From contig NZ_BPQE01000004.1 of the NCBI RefSeq assembly GCF_022179085.1, positions 186,001-250,000 on the forward strand: DNA of 64,000 nt. The letters run 5' to 3'. The position numbers were made by a program, and so were the translations under genes. The DNA comes from Methylobacterium aerolatum (GTDB lineage Bacteria > Pseudomonadota > Alphaproteobacteria > Rhizobiales > Beijerinckiaceae). A model generated the notes under the pieces. The model saw only the letters and a program-made list of their open reading frames with translations. It was not told the origin of the DNA and made no database searches. Position 1 is the stretch's first letter; every line of letters starts with the position of its first letter. Positions 55,197 to 64,000 of the stretch are shown in pieces.

Positions 55197-56513
55197 TCAC
55201 GCCCGCCGCTCGACCATCGCGACGTAGAATCCGTCCGTGCCGGTGCGCAGGGGCGTCATCTGCACGCCGTGGGCCGTGCGGCGCACGGCCTCGCGGAAGG
55301 AGGCCGGGGCGGGGGCGAGCAGGTCCGCGGAGGGGACGGTGGCGAAGGCGCCTCCCGTGCGGGTGAGGAGCCCCGCGACGGCGTCGTCGTTCTCGCTCGG
55401 GAGCAGCGAGCAGGTGACGTACACGATCCGGCCGCCGGGCCGGACGAGGCGGGCCGCCCGGTCGAGCACGGTCGCCTGCTCCGCCTGCCGGGTGGCGAGG
55501 CTGCCCGGCCGCAGCCGCCACTTCGCGTCGGGGTTGCGACGCCACGTCCCCGACCCCGTGCACGGCGCGTCCACGAGGACGCGATCGACCGTGCCGTCGA
55601 GATCGGTCAGCACGTCCGTCCGCATCTTCCCGCCCCGGGGCGTGCGCACTTCCGCCTCGGCGCCCGAGCGGCGCAGGCGTTCGTGGATGGGGGCGAGGCG
55701 GCGCGGGTCGCCGTCGGTAGCGATCAGCCGGGCGCCGTTGGCGGTCGCGGCGGCCAGGGCGAGCGTCTTGCCGCCACCGCCCGCGCAGAGATCGACGAGG
55801 GTCTCGCCCGCCCTCGCGTCGGCGAGGAGCGCCGCCATCTGCGAGCCCTCGTCCTGGATCTCGTACCAGCCGTCGAGGAACTCGGCCTCGACGTGGAGGG
55901 CGGGCCCGCGTCCATCGGCCCCGACGGGCACGCGTAGCCCTTGAGGCGCGTGGGGGGTCGGCGCCGCGCCGTAGCCTTCGAGGGCGGGCAGGACAGCCTC
56001 GCGCGGTCCCCGCAGGGTGTTGACGCGCAGATCCAGGGGAGCCCGGCGGGCCAGCGCCTTCAATTCGGGGATCAGGTCGTCGCCGAGCGCGGCTTCCAGC
56101 TCCGGCAGGACGAAGGGGGGGCAGTCGCCCGCAACGTCGCGGGGCGCCCCGTCGAGGTTGGCCGTATTGAGGCGCGCCCTCTCCCCGTCGGTGAGGGGCT
56201 CGGGCGCGAAACGCTCGCCCGAGAACAGCGCGGCGATGGAGGGAGAGGCGAGTCCCTGCTGGAGACGCAGGGAGCCCAGCAGCAGGGCGCGGGGCGTCCC
56301 GGCGTCGGGGGTCTCGCAGCCCATGATCCATGCGGCGGAGGCCCGGCGGCGCAGGGCATCGTAGACGAGGCTCGCGATGCCCGCCCTGTCGCCCGAACCG
56401 GCAAAACGGTGGGCGAGGCCCCAATCCTTGAGGGCATCCGCGGCGGGGCGCCGACGGTCGATGATGTCGGCCAGAACCTCGATGGCGGCGGCGCAGCGGG
56501 CGGCGGGGGTCAG
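55197..56513 (-). CDS. RsmB/NOP-family RNA (cytosine-C5) methyltransferase
   Basis: 438 residues. Catalyses m5C in RNA. N-terminal NusB-like helical domain (TPAARCAAAIEVLADIIDRRRPAADALKDWG), then a Rossmann methyltransferase domain with SAM motif DLCAGGGGKTLALA, the PC motif VLVDAPCTGSGTWRRNPD and catalytic Cys in YVTCSLLPSEN. The likely start is CTG at 56513, with AGGGAG 7 bases upstream: it is the only codon that starts the NusB-like domain at the expected place. The ATG at 56324 would delete about 63 residues of that domain. CTG as start is unusual. Confidence 0.88.
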   Translation of the reverse strand: MTPAARCAAAIEVLADIIDRRRPAADALKDWGLAHRFAGSGDRAGIASLVYDALRRRASAAWIMGCETPDAGTPRALLLGSLRLQQGLASPSIAALFSGERFAPEPLTDGERARLNTANLDGAPRDVAGDCPPFVLPELEAALGDDLIPELKALARRAPLDLRVNTLRGPREAVLPALEGYGAAPTPHAPQGLRVPVGADGRGPALHVEAEFLDGWYEIQDEGSQMAALLADARAGETLVDLCAGGGGKTLALAAATANGARLIATDGDPRRLAPIHERLRRSGAEAEVRTPRGGKMRTDVLTDLDGTVDRVLVDAPCTGSGTWRRNPDAKWRLRPGSLATRQAEQATVLDRAARLVRPGGRIVYVTCSLLPSENDDAVAGLLTRTGGAFATVPSADLLAPAPASFREAVRRTAHGVQMTPLRTGTDGFYVAMVERRA

Positions 56514-56696
56514 GACGATGCTCCCTGGACAGGTTTCGGGGGCCGCAAAGCAGCCCCATTACGGCCAAGCTTTCGCGCGGATGCGGGCCATGATGAGTTG
56601 CGGCGCGGACGGTTCTCCGCCCGTGCCGCTGCCTTATCGCATTGCCCGGCCGAAGGCGAAATCCATCGGCCGGTCACGGTCGGAGTTGCCCGAACC

Positions 56697-56876
56697 ATGT
56701 CGTTCCGTCTGAAAGCCGCCCCGCGCTGGGTGCTGCTCGCCTGCGCGGCGGCCTCCCTCGCCGCCTGCGCGCGGTCCCAGGCCGCGCCCCCGCCCGACCT
56801 CACGCCGCCGCCGCAGCGGCCCTACGATGCCAAGACGCAGCTGGAACAGGGCGCCCCGCCGCCGCTGCGCCGCTAG
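56697..56876 (+). CDS. Small lipoprotein
   Basis: 59 residues. Signal with lipobox: LKAAPRWVLLACAAASLAACARSQ (Cys about residue 24 as lipid attachment site). The mature chain is short and Pro-rich (PPPDLTPPPQRPYDAKTQLEQGAPPPLRR). The TAG stop is contributed by the end of an inverted copy of repeat family 1, which begins CTAGTGCATCGATCC at 56873. Confidence 0.65.
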   Translation: MSFRLKAAPRWVLLACAAASLAACARSQAAPPPDLTPPPQRPYDAKTQLEQGAPPPLRR

Positions 56877-56978
56877 TGCATCGATCCTGACGGAGGCGTC
56901 AGCCGGATCTTCGGAAATTGATGCGAGAAGAAGATCCTGGGGCAGGGGCGCTTGAACGAAGCGAGTGCGTCACTGCAC
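56873..56978 (-). repeat. Dispersed repeat, family 1, copy 6 (inverted, diverged)
   Basis: CTAGTGCATCGATCC at the left and GTGCGTCACTGCAC at the right, the reverse complement of the family ends. The centre carries GACGGAGGCGTCAGCCGGA and TTGATGCGAG, clearly related but with substitutions. Overlaps the stop of the lipoprotein gene. Confidence 0.8.
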
Positions 56979-57111
56979 TCGGCTGCGCAGGCGCATCCCT
57001 TGCCGCCGGAGCGAGGGGCGGCCGCGCCATCCGGAGCAGCGGGACGGTTCCCGGCCCGCCGCCGCCGCCTCGCACCGGCGAGCGGGACGGCGCGGTTCGG
57101 CCTAGGAACGG

Positions 57112-58041
57112 TCAGTCCCGCGCACGGCGCGCCTCGTAGGCCTTCAGCCCTGTATAGACCCGGTCGAGTTCAGGCGTGGCGAGGGTGCCCCGCCGGGCGA
57201 TCAGGTCGCCGATCACGTGATCGGCCTCGATCCGCCCCCGGTTGTCGATGTCCCGGAGCATCGAGGCGGTGAAGGTCGAGCCCCGCGCGGTCAGCTGCGT
57301 CCGCGCGCCGGCGGCGACCTTCTCCCGCGGGGCGTAACCGGCCGCTTCGGCGATGGCGGTGCATTCCCCGTGCAGGGCCAGGATGAACGCCTCGCCGCCC
57401 GGCGCGGCGACGATATCGCCGACCGCCGCCCGCATCAGGGTCGTCGCGCCCGCGAGCGTCGCCAGGAACACCCACTTCTCCCACATCTCCTGAAGGATCC
57501 GGTCGGAGCGGCGCGGCTGGAGTTTGGCGCCGTTGCCCATCAGCGCATCCACGGCCGCGATCCGCGCCGAGGCCGAGCCGTCGCGCTCGCCGTAGGTGAT
57601 GCTGCACAGCTCGGTCATCTGGCGGATGGCGCCCTCCGGCGTCAGCGTCGCCGCGATGGCGCAGCTCCCGCCGAGCACCCGGCCCGCGCCGAACCGCGCG
57701 TCGAGGGCGTCGAGATGGGCCATGCCGTTGAGGAGCGGCAGGATCGCCGTCCCCTCCCCGACCGCCGGGGCGACATCCTCGATGGCCGAGGCGAGGTCGT
57801 AGGCCTTGCAGGAGAGGATCACGAGGTCGAAGGGCCCGGCCTCGCTCACGGCCCCGACGGTGACGGTCTGCGGCCGGGGCAGGTGGCAATCGCCCAGCGG
57901 GCTCAGCACCCGCAGCCCCTCCGCCGCCAGCCGCTCCGCCCGGGCGGGGCGGACGAGGAAGGTGATGTCCGCGCCCGCCTCGGCGAGGCGCGCGCCGTAA
58001 TAGCCGCCGGTCGCCCCGGCTCCCACGACAAGCGTCCGCAT
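57112..58041 (-). CDS. Ketopantoate reductase family protein (PanE/ApbA)
   Basis: 309 residues from ATG 58041. NADPH-binding Rossmann motif GAGATGGYYGARLAEAGADITFLVR at the start, then the ketopantoate reductase layout with SCKAYDLASAIEDVAPAVG and the C-terminal helical domain (KWVFLATLAGATTLMRAAVGDI, GSTFTASMLRDIDNRGRIEADHVIGDL). SMLRDI and the RGRIEADHVIGD stretch are the ApbA signature near the active site. Several paralogues exist in alphaproteobacteria, so true pantothenate function is not certain. It is convergent to nothing and sits 35 bp after guaB. Confidence 0.9.
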   Translation of the reverse strand: MRTLVVGAGATGGYYGARLAEAGADITFLVRPARAERLAAEGLRVLSPLGDCHLPRPQTVTVGAVSEAGPFDLVILSCKAYDLASAIEDVAPAVGEGTAILPLLNGMAHLDALDARFGAGRVLGGSCAIAATLTPEGAIRQMTELCSITYGERDGSASARIAAVDALMGNGAKLQPRRSDRILQEMWEKWVFLATLAGATTLMRAAVGDIVAAPGGEAFILALHGECTAIAEAAGYAPREKVAAGARTQLTARGSTFTASMLRDIDNRGRIEADHVIGDLIARRGTLATPELDRVYTGLKAYEARRARD

Positions 58042-58076
58042 CCTCGCCCCCTGTCCTGACTCGTGTCCGGCCCGGA

Positions 58077-59723
<1,647 letters not shown>

Positions 59724-59770
59724 TCATTGCTTCGCTGCGCCCGCCAAGACGGGTGAGCCGAAAACCCGTC

Positions 59771-60667
59771 CTACCGCACCGGCACGGCGCGGTCCGCCGC
59801 CGGGCCCTTGTCGCCGTATTCCGGCGGCAGGCCGATGTAGTCGGTCAGCATGCCGTCGATGCCCGGCGCCCGTCCGAAGGCTTCGCAATCGGGGTCGAGG
59901 GGCGCCTCGCCGAGCGCGGTGACGCGGATGCGGTCCCAGGTGGGCAGGGTGTTGGGGGCGGTGAACGGGTCGTCGCCCGTCGCCATCAGGTACCCGAAAT
60001 CCTGCCCGAACTCGCCCGCGAGGTCGTAGGGGTCGCTGGCCGGGGAGAAGCGCGGCTGGCTCGTGAAGGAGTTCGCCGCCCCGCCCCAGACCATGGCGGC
60101 GCGCTGCTCGCGGCGCAGGTCCAGCGCCTCGGCCTCGACGGTGAGGCTCCCGAGGCCGATCGGCAGGCGCGGGATCGGGATGCGGCCGATGCCCTCTGCG
60201 AAGCCGACGCCGAGCTGCGAGGCGACGGTGACCGCCGCCGAGCCCGCGATGGTGCCGCCCGCGCCGATGAGGTTCGTCGGCTCCACACGGGTCACCTGGG
60301 CGCGGACGGTGAGGTCCGCGTCGCGGGAGGTCACGATGTCGTAGCGGAGCGACAGGTCGTAGCAGAGCGCCCGGTCCGCCGCGTTGGCGATGAGGCGACG
60401 GTCGGCGGGGGTGAGCGGCGCGGAGCCCTCGACATTCGCCGGGAAGGCGGTGGGGATGATGCGCACGGTGCGCATCCGCTGCAACGCCGGCCGGTCGGCG
60501 AAGAGGCGCGCCTCGGTGGCGGTGGAGGTCGACTTCCGCAACTGGTCGTAGCGGGTGAGCGAGCCGGTCTGGTTGATCACCACGGTGCCGCAGGCCGCGA
60601 CGCCGCAGAGCAGGGCCGCTGCCAGGACACGGGATAGGGCGCGACGGTGGGGTCGGCTGAAACGCAT
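59771..60667 (-). CDS. DUF3313-like lipoprotein
   Basis: 298 residues from ATG 60667, with AGAGAGCGG immediately upstream (a longer frame to 60868 is Arg-rich non-coding). Lipoprotein signal LSRVLAAALLCGVAACGT with Cys about residue 25. The mature part begins TGSLTRYDQLRKS and RTVRIIPTAFPANVEG, which resemble DUF3313 lipoproteins (SxYxxL and YxxVxIxPV). It ends in a segment GMLTDYIGLPPEYGDKGPAADRAVPVR. Probably an outer-membrane lipoprotein of unknown role. Divergent from the MFS gene. Confidence 0.78.
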   Translation of the reverse strand: MRFSRPHRRALSRVLAAALLCGVAACGTVVINQTGSLTRYDQLRKSTSTATEARLFADRPALQRMRTVRIIPTAFPANVEGSAPLTPADRRLIANAADRALCYDLSLRYDIVTSRDADLTVRAQVTRVEPTNLIGAGGTIAGSAAVTVASQLGVGFAEGIGRIPIPRLPIGLGSLTVEAEALDLRREQRAAMVWGGAANSFTSQPRFSPASDPYDLAGEFGQDFGYLMATGDDPFTAPNTLPTWDRIRVTALGEAPLDPDCEAFGRAPGIDGMLTDYIGLPPEYGDKGPAADRAVPVR

Positions 60668-60898
60668 CCGCTCTCTCTGTGTCCCGCGACGCCCGGTGGG
60701 GCGGCCAAGCGGCAGACGTCTGACGGGCGCTCGCGCCGGTCCTGCGCCCAAGCTTACCGCCCGGGACCCTCCGGCGGAAGCGTTCAAGTCCCCGTGAACA
60801 GCCCGCCGACGGCCCTCTGTGGCTTCGCGGATACAATCCTGAAATGAGGCGGTGCGAGAGCGGCGCAACTCCGCCGCCCGTCATGCGTCTTTCGACCG

Positions 60899-62335
60899 AT
60901 GCCTCTCTCCCCCGCCCGCTCGACGCGGATCGTCCCCCTGACGGTCGCCACCGCCCTGTTCATGGAGAACACGGATTCGACCGTGATCGCCACGGCGCTG
61001 CCGACCATCGCCGCGAGCCTGCATGAGGATCCCATCGCCCTCAAGCTCGCGCTGACCTCCTACCTCGTCAGCCTCGCGATCTTCATCCCGGTGAGCGGCT
61101 GGGCGGCGGACCGCTACGGCGCGCGCACCGTGTTCCGGGCGGCGCTCTGCGTGTTCCTGGCGGGGTCCCTCGCCTGCGCCGCCGCCAACGGGCTGGGCGG
61201 CTTCGTGGCGGCCCGGTTCCTCCAGGGCATGGGCGGGGCGATGATGGTGCCGGTGGGGCGCCTCGTGGTGCTGCGCTCGGCGCCGAAGGCGCAGCTCGTC
61301 ACCGCCCTTTCCTACCTCACCCTGCCCGCCATGGTCGGCCCGGTGATCGGCCCGCCGCTCGGCGGCTTCATCACCACCTGGTTCGACTGGCGGTGGATCT
61401 TCTTCATCAACGTGCCGATCGGCCTCGCCGGTCTGGTGCTGGCGACTCTCTACTTCGAGGACCTGCGCGAGCCCGAGCGCCCGCCCCTCGACGTCGTTGG
61501 CTTCCTGCTTCTGGGCTCGGGGCTTGCCTCGCTGATGCTCGGGCTTGCCGCGACGGGACGCCACCTGCTTCCGGCGGAGGTGACCTGGGGGTGCCTCGTC
61601 GCCGGCCTCGTCCTGCTGCCCGCGTATTTCTGGCATTCGCGCCGGGTGGCGCACCCGGTGGTCCGCCTCGACCTGATGCACCACGCGACCTTCCGGGCTG
61701 CCGTGACCGGCGGCAGCCTCTTCCGCATCGGCACGGGAGCGATCCCCTTCCTGCTGCCGCTGATGCTGCAGGTCGGCTTCGGCCTCGATCCCCTGCGCTC
61801 GGGCCTGATCACCTTCGCTGCCGCCGCAGGCGCGATGTTCGTGAAGACGATGGCCCCGGCGATCCTGCGCCGGTTCGGCTTCCGCCGGGTGATGGTGACG
61901 AATGCGGTGCTCGCCTCGGCCTTCCTGGCGGTGAACGGGCTCTACACGGCGCAGACCCCTCACCTCGTCATGCTGGCGATCCTGTTCGTCGGGGGCTGCT
62001 GCCGGTCGGTGCAGTTCACCTGCGTGAACGCCATCGCCTATGCCGACCTCGACAAGAAGGAGATGAGCGCCGCCACGAGCTTCGCCAGCGTCGCGCAGCA
62101 ACTCTCCCTCAGCCTCGGCGTGACCTTCGGCGCCCTGGCGCTGGAGGGTACCGCCGCCCTTCACGGACGCACGGCCATCGAGGCGTCCGATTTCGGCCCG
62201 GCCTTCTTCGCCGTCGCCGTCATCTCGGCGCTGTCCGTCTTTCCGTTCCGGGCGCTGTCGCCCGAAGCCGGGGCGGAGGTATCCGGACGGCAGATTCAGG
62301 CCGCGCCGTCGAGCACGGCGCCGGGGCGGGGCTGA
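60899..62335 (+). CDS. MFS multidrug exporter, DHA2 family (14-TMS type)
   Basis: 478 residues, 13-14 hydrophobic helices. Motifs of the DHA2/EmrB-QacA group: FMENTDSTVIATALPTIAASL (motif D1 VLDxTIVNVAL-like), SYLVSLAIFIPVSGWAADRYGARTVF (motif A, GxxaDRxGxkxxx), ARFLQGMGGAMMVPVGRLVVL and AMVGPVIGPPLGGFITTWFDWRWIFFINVPIGL (motif C, gxxxGPxxGG). Likely proton-driven export of a drug or other hydrophobic compound. No membrane-fusion EmrA-like gene is beside it. Confidence 0.92.
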   Translation: MPLSPARSTRIVPLTVATALFMENTDSTVIATALPTIAASLHEDPIALKLALTSYLVSLAIFIPVSGWAADRYGARTVFRAALCVFLAGSLACAAANGLGGFVAARFLQGMGGAMMVPVGRLVVLRSAPKAQLVTALSYLTLPAMVGPVIGPPLGGFITTWFDWRWIFFINVPIGLAGLVLATLYFEDLREPERPPLDVVGFLLLGSGLASLMLGLAATGRHLLPAEVTWGCLVAGLVLLPAYFWHSRRVAHPVVRLDLMHHATFRAAVTGGSLFRIGTGAIPFLLPLMLQVGFGLDPLRSGLITFAAAAGAMFVKTMAPAILRRFGFRRVMVTNAVLASAFLAVNGLYTAQTPHLVMLAILFVGGCCRSVQFTCVNAIAYADLDKKEMSAATSFASVAQQLSLSLGVTFGALALEGTAALHGRTAIEASDFGPAFFAVAVISALSVFPFRALSPEAGAEVSGRQIQAAPSSTAPGRG

Positions 62336-62340
62336 CGCCC

Positions 62341-62832
62341 TCAGGCCGCCGCGCGGGCCGGCGCGCGCTTGCCGCCGCCCTTCACGCCGCTCCTGGGGGC
62401 CGCCTTGGCCCGGGGGGCCGGGGCGCCGGCCCGCCAGCCGTCCCAGCTCCAGCCGCCGGGACCCATGAGGGCGTAAATGAGGTAGCCGCCCGCCAGCCCG
62501 AGGTCGGCGAGCATCAGCGTCCGCTCGGCGACGAGGGCCGGCCCGGTATATTGCCAGAAGGCGTGCAGCATCACCGCCGTGACCGCCGAGAAGGCCGCGA
62601 GCGCGAGGCCGGTCAGCCGGGGCAGCACGCCGAGGACGACGGCCAGCGGCCCGAACACCTGCACGACCACCGCCGCCGTCGCGACTCCGTTCGGGAACGG
62701 CATCCCGGCGCCGGCCAGCGTCAGCGCGAAGCCCGAGACGTTGAGGGCGCGGGCGATGCCCGTCGGCAGAAGGGCGGCGGCGAGGAGCAGGCGCGCGGCC
62801 AGCAGCGTACCGTCTTGGGCGCGGGAGAGCAT
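62341..62832 (-). CDS. DoxX family membrane protein
   Basis: 163 residues, four hydrophobic helices: AARLLLAAALLPTGIARALNV, GVATAAVVVQVFGPLAVVLGVLPRLTGLALAAFSAVTAVMLHAFW (the family stretch P....A...G..Q..GGL.L..G), and LMLADLGLAGGYLIYALMGPG. Arg/Ala/Pro-rich tail. DoxX-like proteins occur with quinone or thiosulphate metabolism and other redox functions; specific role unknown. Convergent with the MFS exporter (5 bp between the stops). Confidence 0.88.
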   Translation of the reverse strand: MLSRAQDGTLLAARLLLAAALLPTGIARALNVSGFALTLAGAGMPFPNGVATAAVVVQVFGPLAVVLGVLPRLTGLALAAFSAVTAVMLHAFWQYTGPALVAERTLMLADLGLAGGYLIYALMGPGGWSWDGWRAGAPAPRAKAAPRSGVKGGGKRAPARAAA

Positions 62833-63087
62833 CGGCGAAGTCCGGGTCGGGCGGCGATCGCACGAGCCTCGCGGGATCGGTTGAACGACCCGTTAAGCTC
62901 AACCGAAAATGGCGTGGATGAGAGCGATCCCGCCGGAACGCGGGGGCGTCGCGCCGTGCGGGCTTCGTCGGTGCCCGTCACCCCTCCGTCACTGCGAGTG
63001 CCACGTTTCGTTGGTCAGCGCGCTCTCCCTCCCCACAAGGGGACGGAGAGCGCGTCGCGCGCCCTGGTCCCAAGCCAGCGGGAACGC

Positions 63088-64000
63088 TCAGCCCGACGGC
63101 CCGTACCGAAAGAGCTGCCCCCGCTCGGTGATGGCGACGACAAGCAGCGCGAGGCCGCCGAGCGTCGCGTAGCCGATGCCGATGGGCAGGACCGTGCCGT
63201 CGAAGGACTGGCCGATGGCGTAACCGCAGCCCGCGCCGATGATCGTGGTGTAGAAGCCGAGGAAGGACGAGGCCGTGCCCGCCACCGCGCCGAGGGGCTC
63301 CAGGGCGAGTGCGTTGAAGTTCGGCATGGCGAAGCTGATCAGGAACTGGTTCGCGGCCAGCACGCCGAGGAAGAGGGGCAGCGGCGGGTGCCCGCCATAG
63401 GCCAGCCCAAGCGCCACCTGCCCGAGGCCGACCACCGTGAAGGCCAGGGTGCCCGCCTGCGACAGGCGCCGCATCCCGAGCCGCCGCACCGCCCGCGAGT
63501 TGATGAGCGTCGCCGCGCCCATCGCCCCGGCGACGAGGCCGAAGGCCACGGGGAAGAACACGCCGAGGTGGTATAGGCCGGTGTCGAACACCTGCTGGGC
63601 CGAGCCGACATAGCCCATGATGCAGCCGGTGAGCAGGCCGAGCGCCGTGGCGTAGCCCACCGCGATCCGGTTGGTGAGGGTCACCCGCACGGCCTGCGCC
63701 GTCGCCCTGAGGGACAGGGGCCGCCGGTACTCGGGATGCAGGGTCTCCGGCATCCGCCAGCCGAACCACGCCACCAGGATGAAGGCGAGGATCAGCATCG
63801 AGACGAAGACGTAGACCCAGGAGCCGAAGGCCAGCATCGCCCCGCCGATGGCGGGGGCAATCATCGGCACGATCAGGAACACCATCATGATGAGCGACAT
63901 CACGCTCGCCATCTCGCGCCCGGCGAAGCGGTCGCGGACGATGGCCGTGGAGAGCACGCGGCCCCCGGCGGCGCCGATCCCCTGGATCACCCGCGCGGCG
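63088..64000 (-). CDS. MFS transporter, Bcr/CflA type, truncated by window edge
   Basis: Visible C-terminal 304 residues; the beginning lies to the right of the window. Starts in motif C region (IQGIGAAGGRVLSTAIVRDRFAGREMASVMSLIMMVFLIVPMIAPAIGGAMLAFGSW), which is characteristic of the Bcr/CflA 12-helix drug:H+ antiporters, followed by a charged central loop and helices 7-12. RFAGREMA and VPMIAPAIGG are typical. Substrate unknown. It is on the opposite strand to the DHA2 exporter, separated from DoxX by a 255-bp gap without genes. Confidence 0.9.
   Translation of the reverse strand, partial: AARVIQGIGAAGGRVLSTAIVRDRFAGREMASVMSLIMMVFLIVPMIAPAIGGAMLAFGSWVYVFVSMLILAFILVAWFGWRMPETLHPEYRRPLSLRATAQAVRVTLTNRIAVGYATALGLLTGCIMGYVGSAQQVFDTGLYHLGVFFPVAFGLVAGAMGAATLINSRAVRRLGMRRLSQAGTLAFTVVGLGQVALGLAYGGHPPLPLFLGVLAANQFLISFAMPNFNALALEPLGAVAGTASSFLGFYTTIIGAGCGYAIGQSFDGTVLPIGIGYATLGGLALLVVAITERGQLFRYGPSG

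Noticed and set aside
53370-55937. 855-codon plus-strand frame over the acyltransferase, chemoreceptor remnant and RsmB genes
   Set aside because: Highly charged low-complexity translation, antisense to genes with clear catalytic motifs.

Overview
This window is high-GC chromosomal DNA from an alphaproteobacterium, most likely of the Methylobacterium/Methylorubrum group. Pointers are an egtB-egtD ergothioneine operon, a Cys-free (non-zinc) HemB, an LdtR-type MarR regulator, BcsS, a BA14K protein, RpoH, a bacterial leucyl-transferase (Bpt), an FeS-type photolyase and Rhizobiales-style porins. The assignment rests on gene content and protein similarity recalled from memory; no database search was possible.

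Layout. 0-8.5 kb: end of an HtrA-type protease overlapping a secreted protein and a membrane J-domain protein, a PBP5-type DD-carboxypeptidase with SPOR domain, clpS-clpA, and a flavin amine oxidase. 8.6-17.4 kb: egtB-egtD, murI, a large porin with a clear terminator, several small secreted proteins and an Omp25/31-type barrel. 17.4-28.4 kb: an accessory stretch with dispersed repeats, three decayed genes (two carrying in-frame TAG codons), a complete Liv-type ABC importer operon and a BtuF-like protein. 28.7-34.6 kb: ECF sigma factor, small protein, PRC-barrel protein and aquaporin Z, then small envelope proteins and a phosphoesterase. 34.8-44.3 kb: tRNA-Gly(CCC), formyltransferase, FeS photolyase, BcsS, ExoD, LdtR, HemB, an RDD protein and Bpt. 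44.5-52.6 kb: purB, a D-amino-acid transaminase, purA, a proline-rich membrane protein, rpoH, a pseudouridine synthase and tRNA-Glu(CTC). 53-64 kb: PilZ protein, acyltransferase, chemoreceptor remnant, RsmB-type methyltransferase, ketopantoate reductase, guaB, a lipoprotein, two MFS exporters (the last cut by the window edge) and a DoxX protein.

How genes may work together. ClpS-ClpA and Bpt are the adaptor/unfoldase and the tagging enzyme of the bacterial N-degron pathway. purB, purA and guaB are the three enzymes that take IMP to AMP and XMP. HtrA, the J-domain protein, ClpA and RpoH are protein-quality-control functions. EgtB and EgtD make the ergothioneine core. Most of the window is ordinary core genome.

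The least ordinary material is (i) a family of about 103-bp dispersed repeats with CTAGTGCA ends that supply the stop codon of two genes, (ii) reading frames intact except for single TAG codons, and (iii) a stress-type ECF sigma/PRC-barrel/aquaporin cluster opposite a broken PAS-LuxR gene. No CRISPR array, insertion-sequence transposase, integrase or prophage gene was seen.
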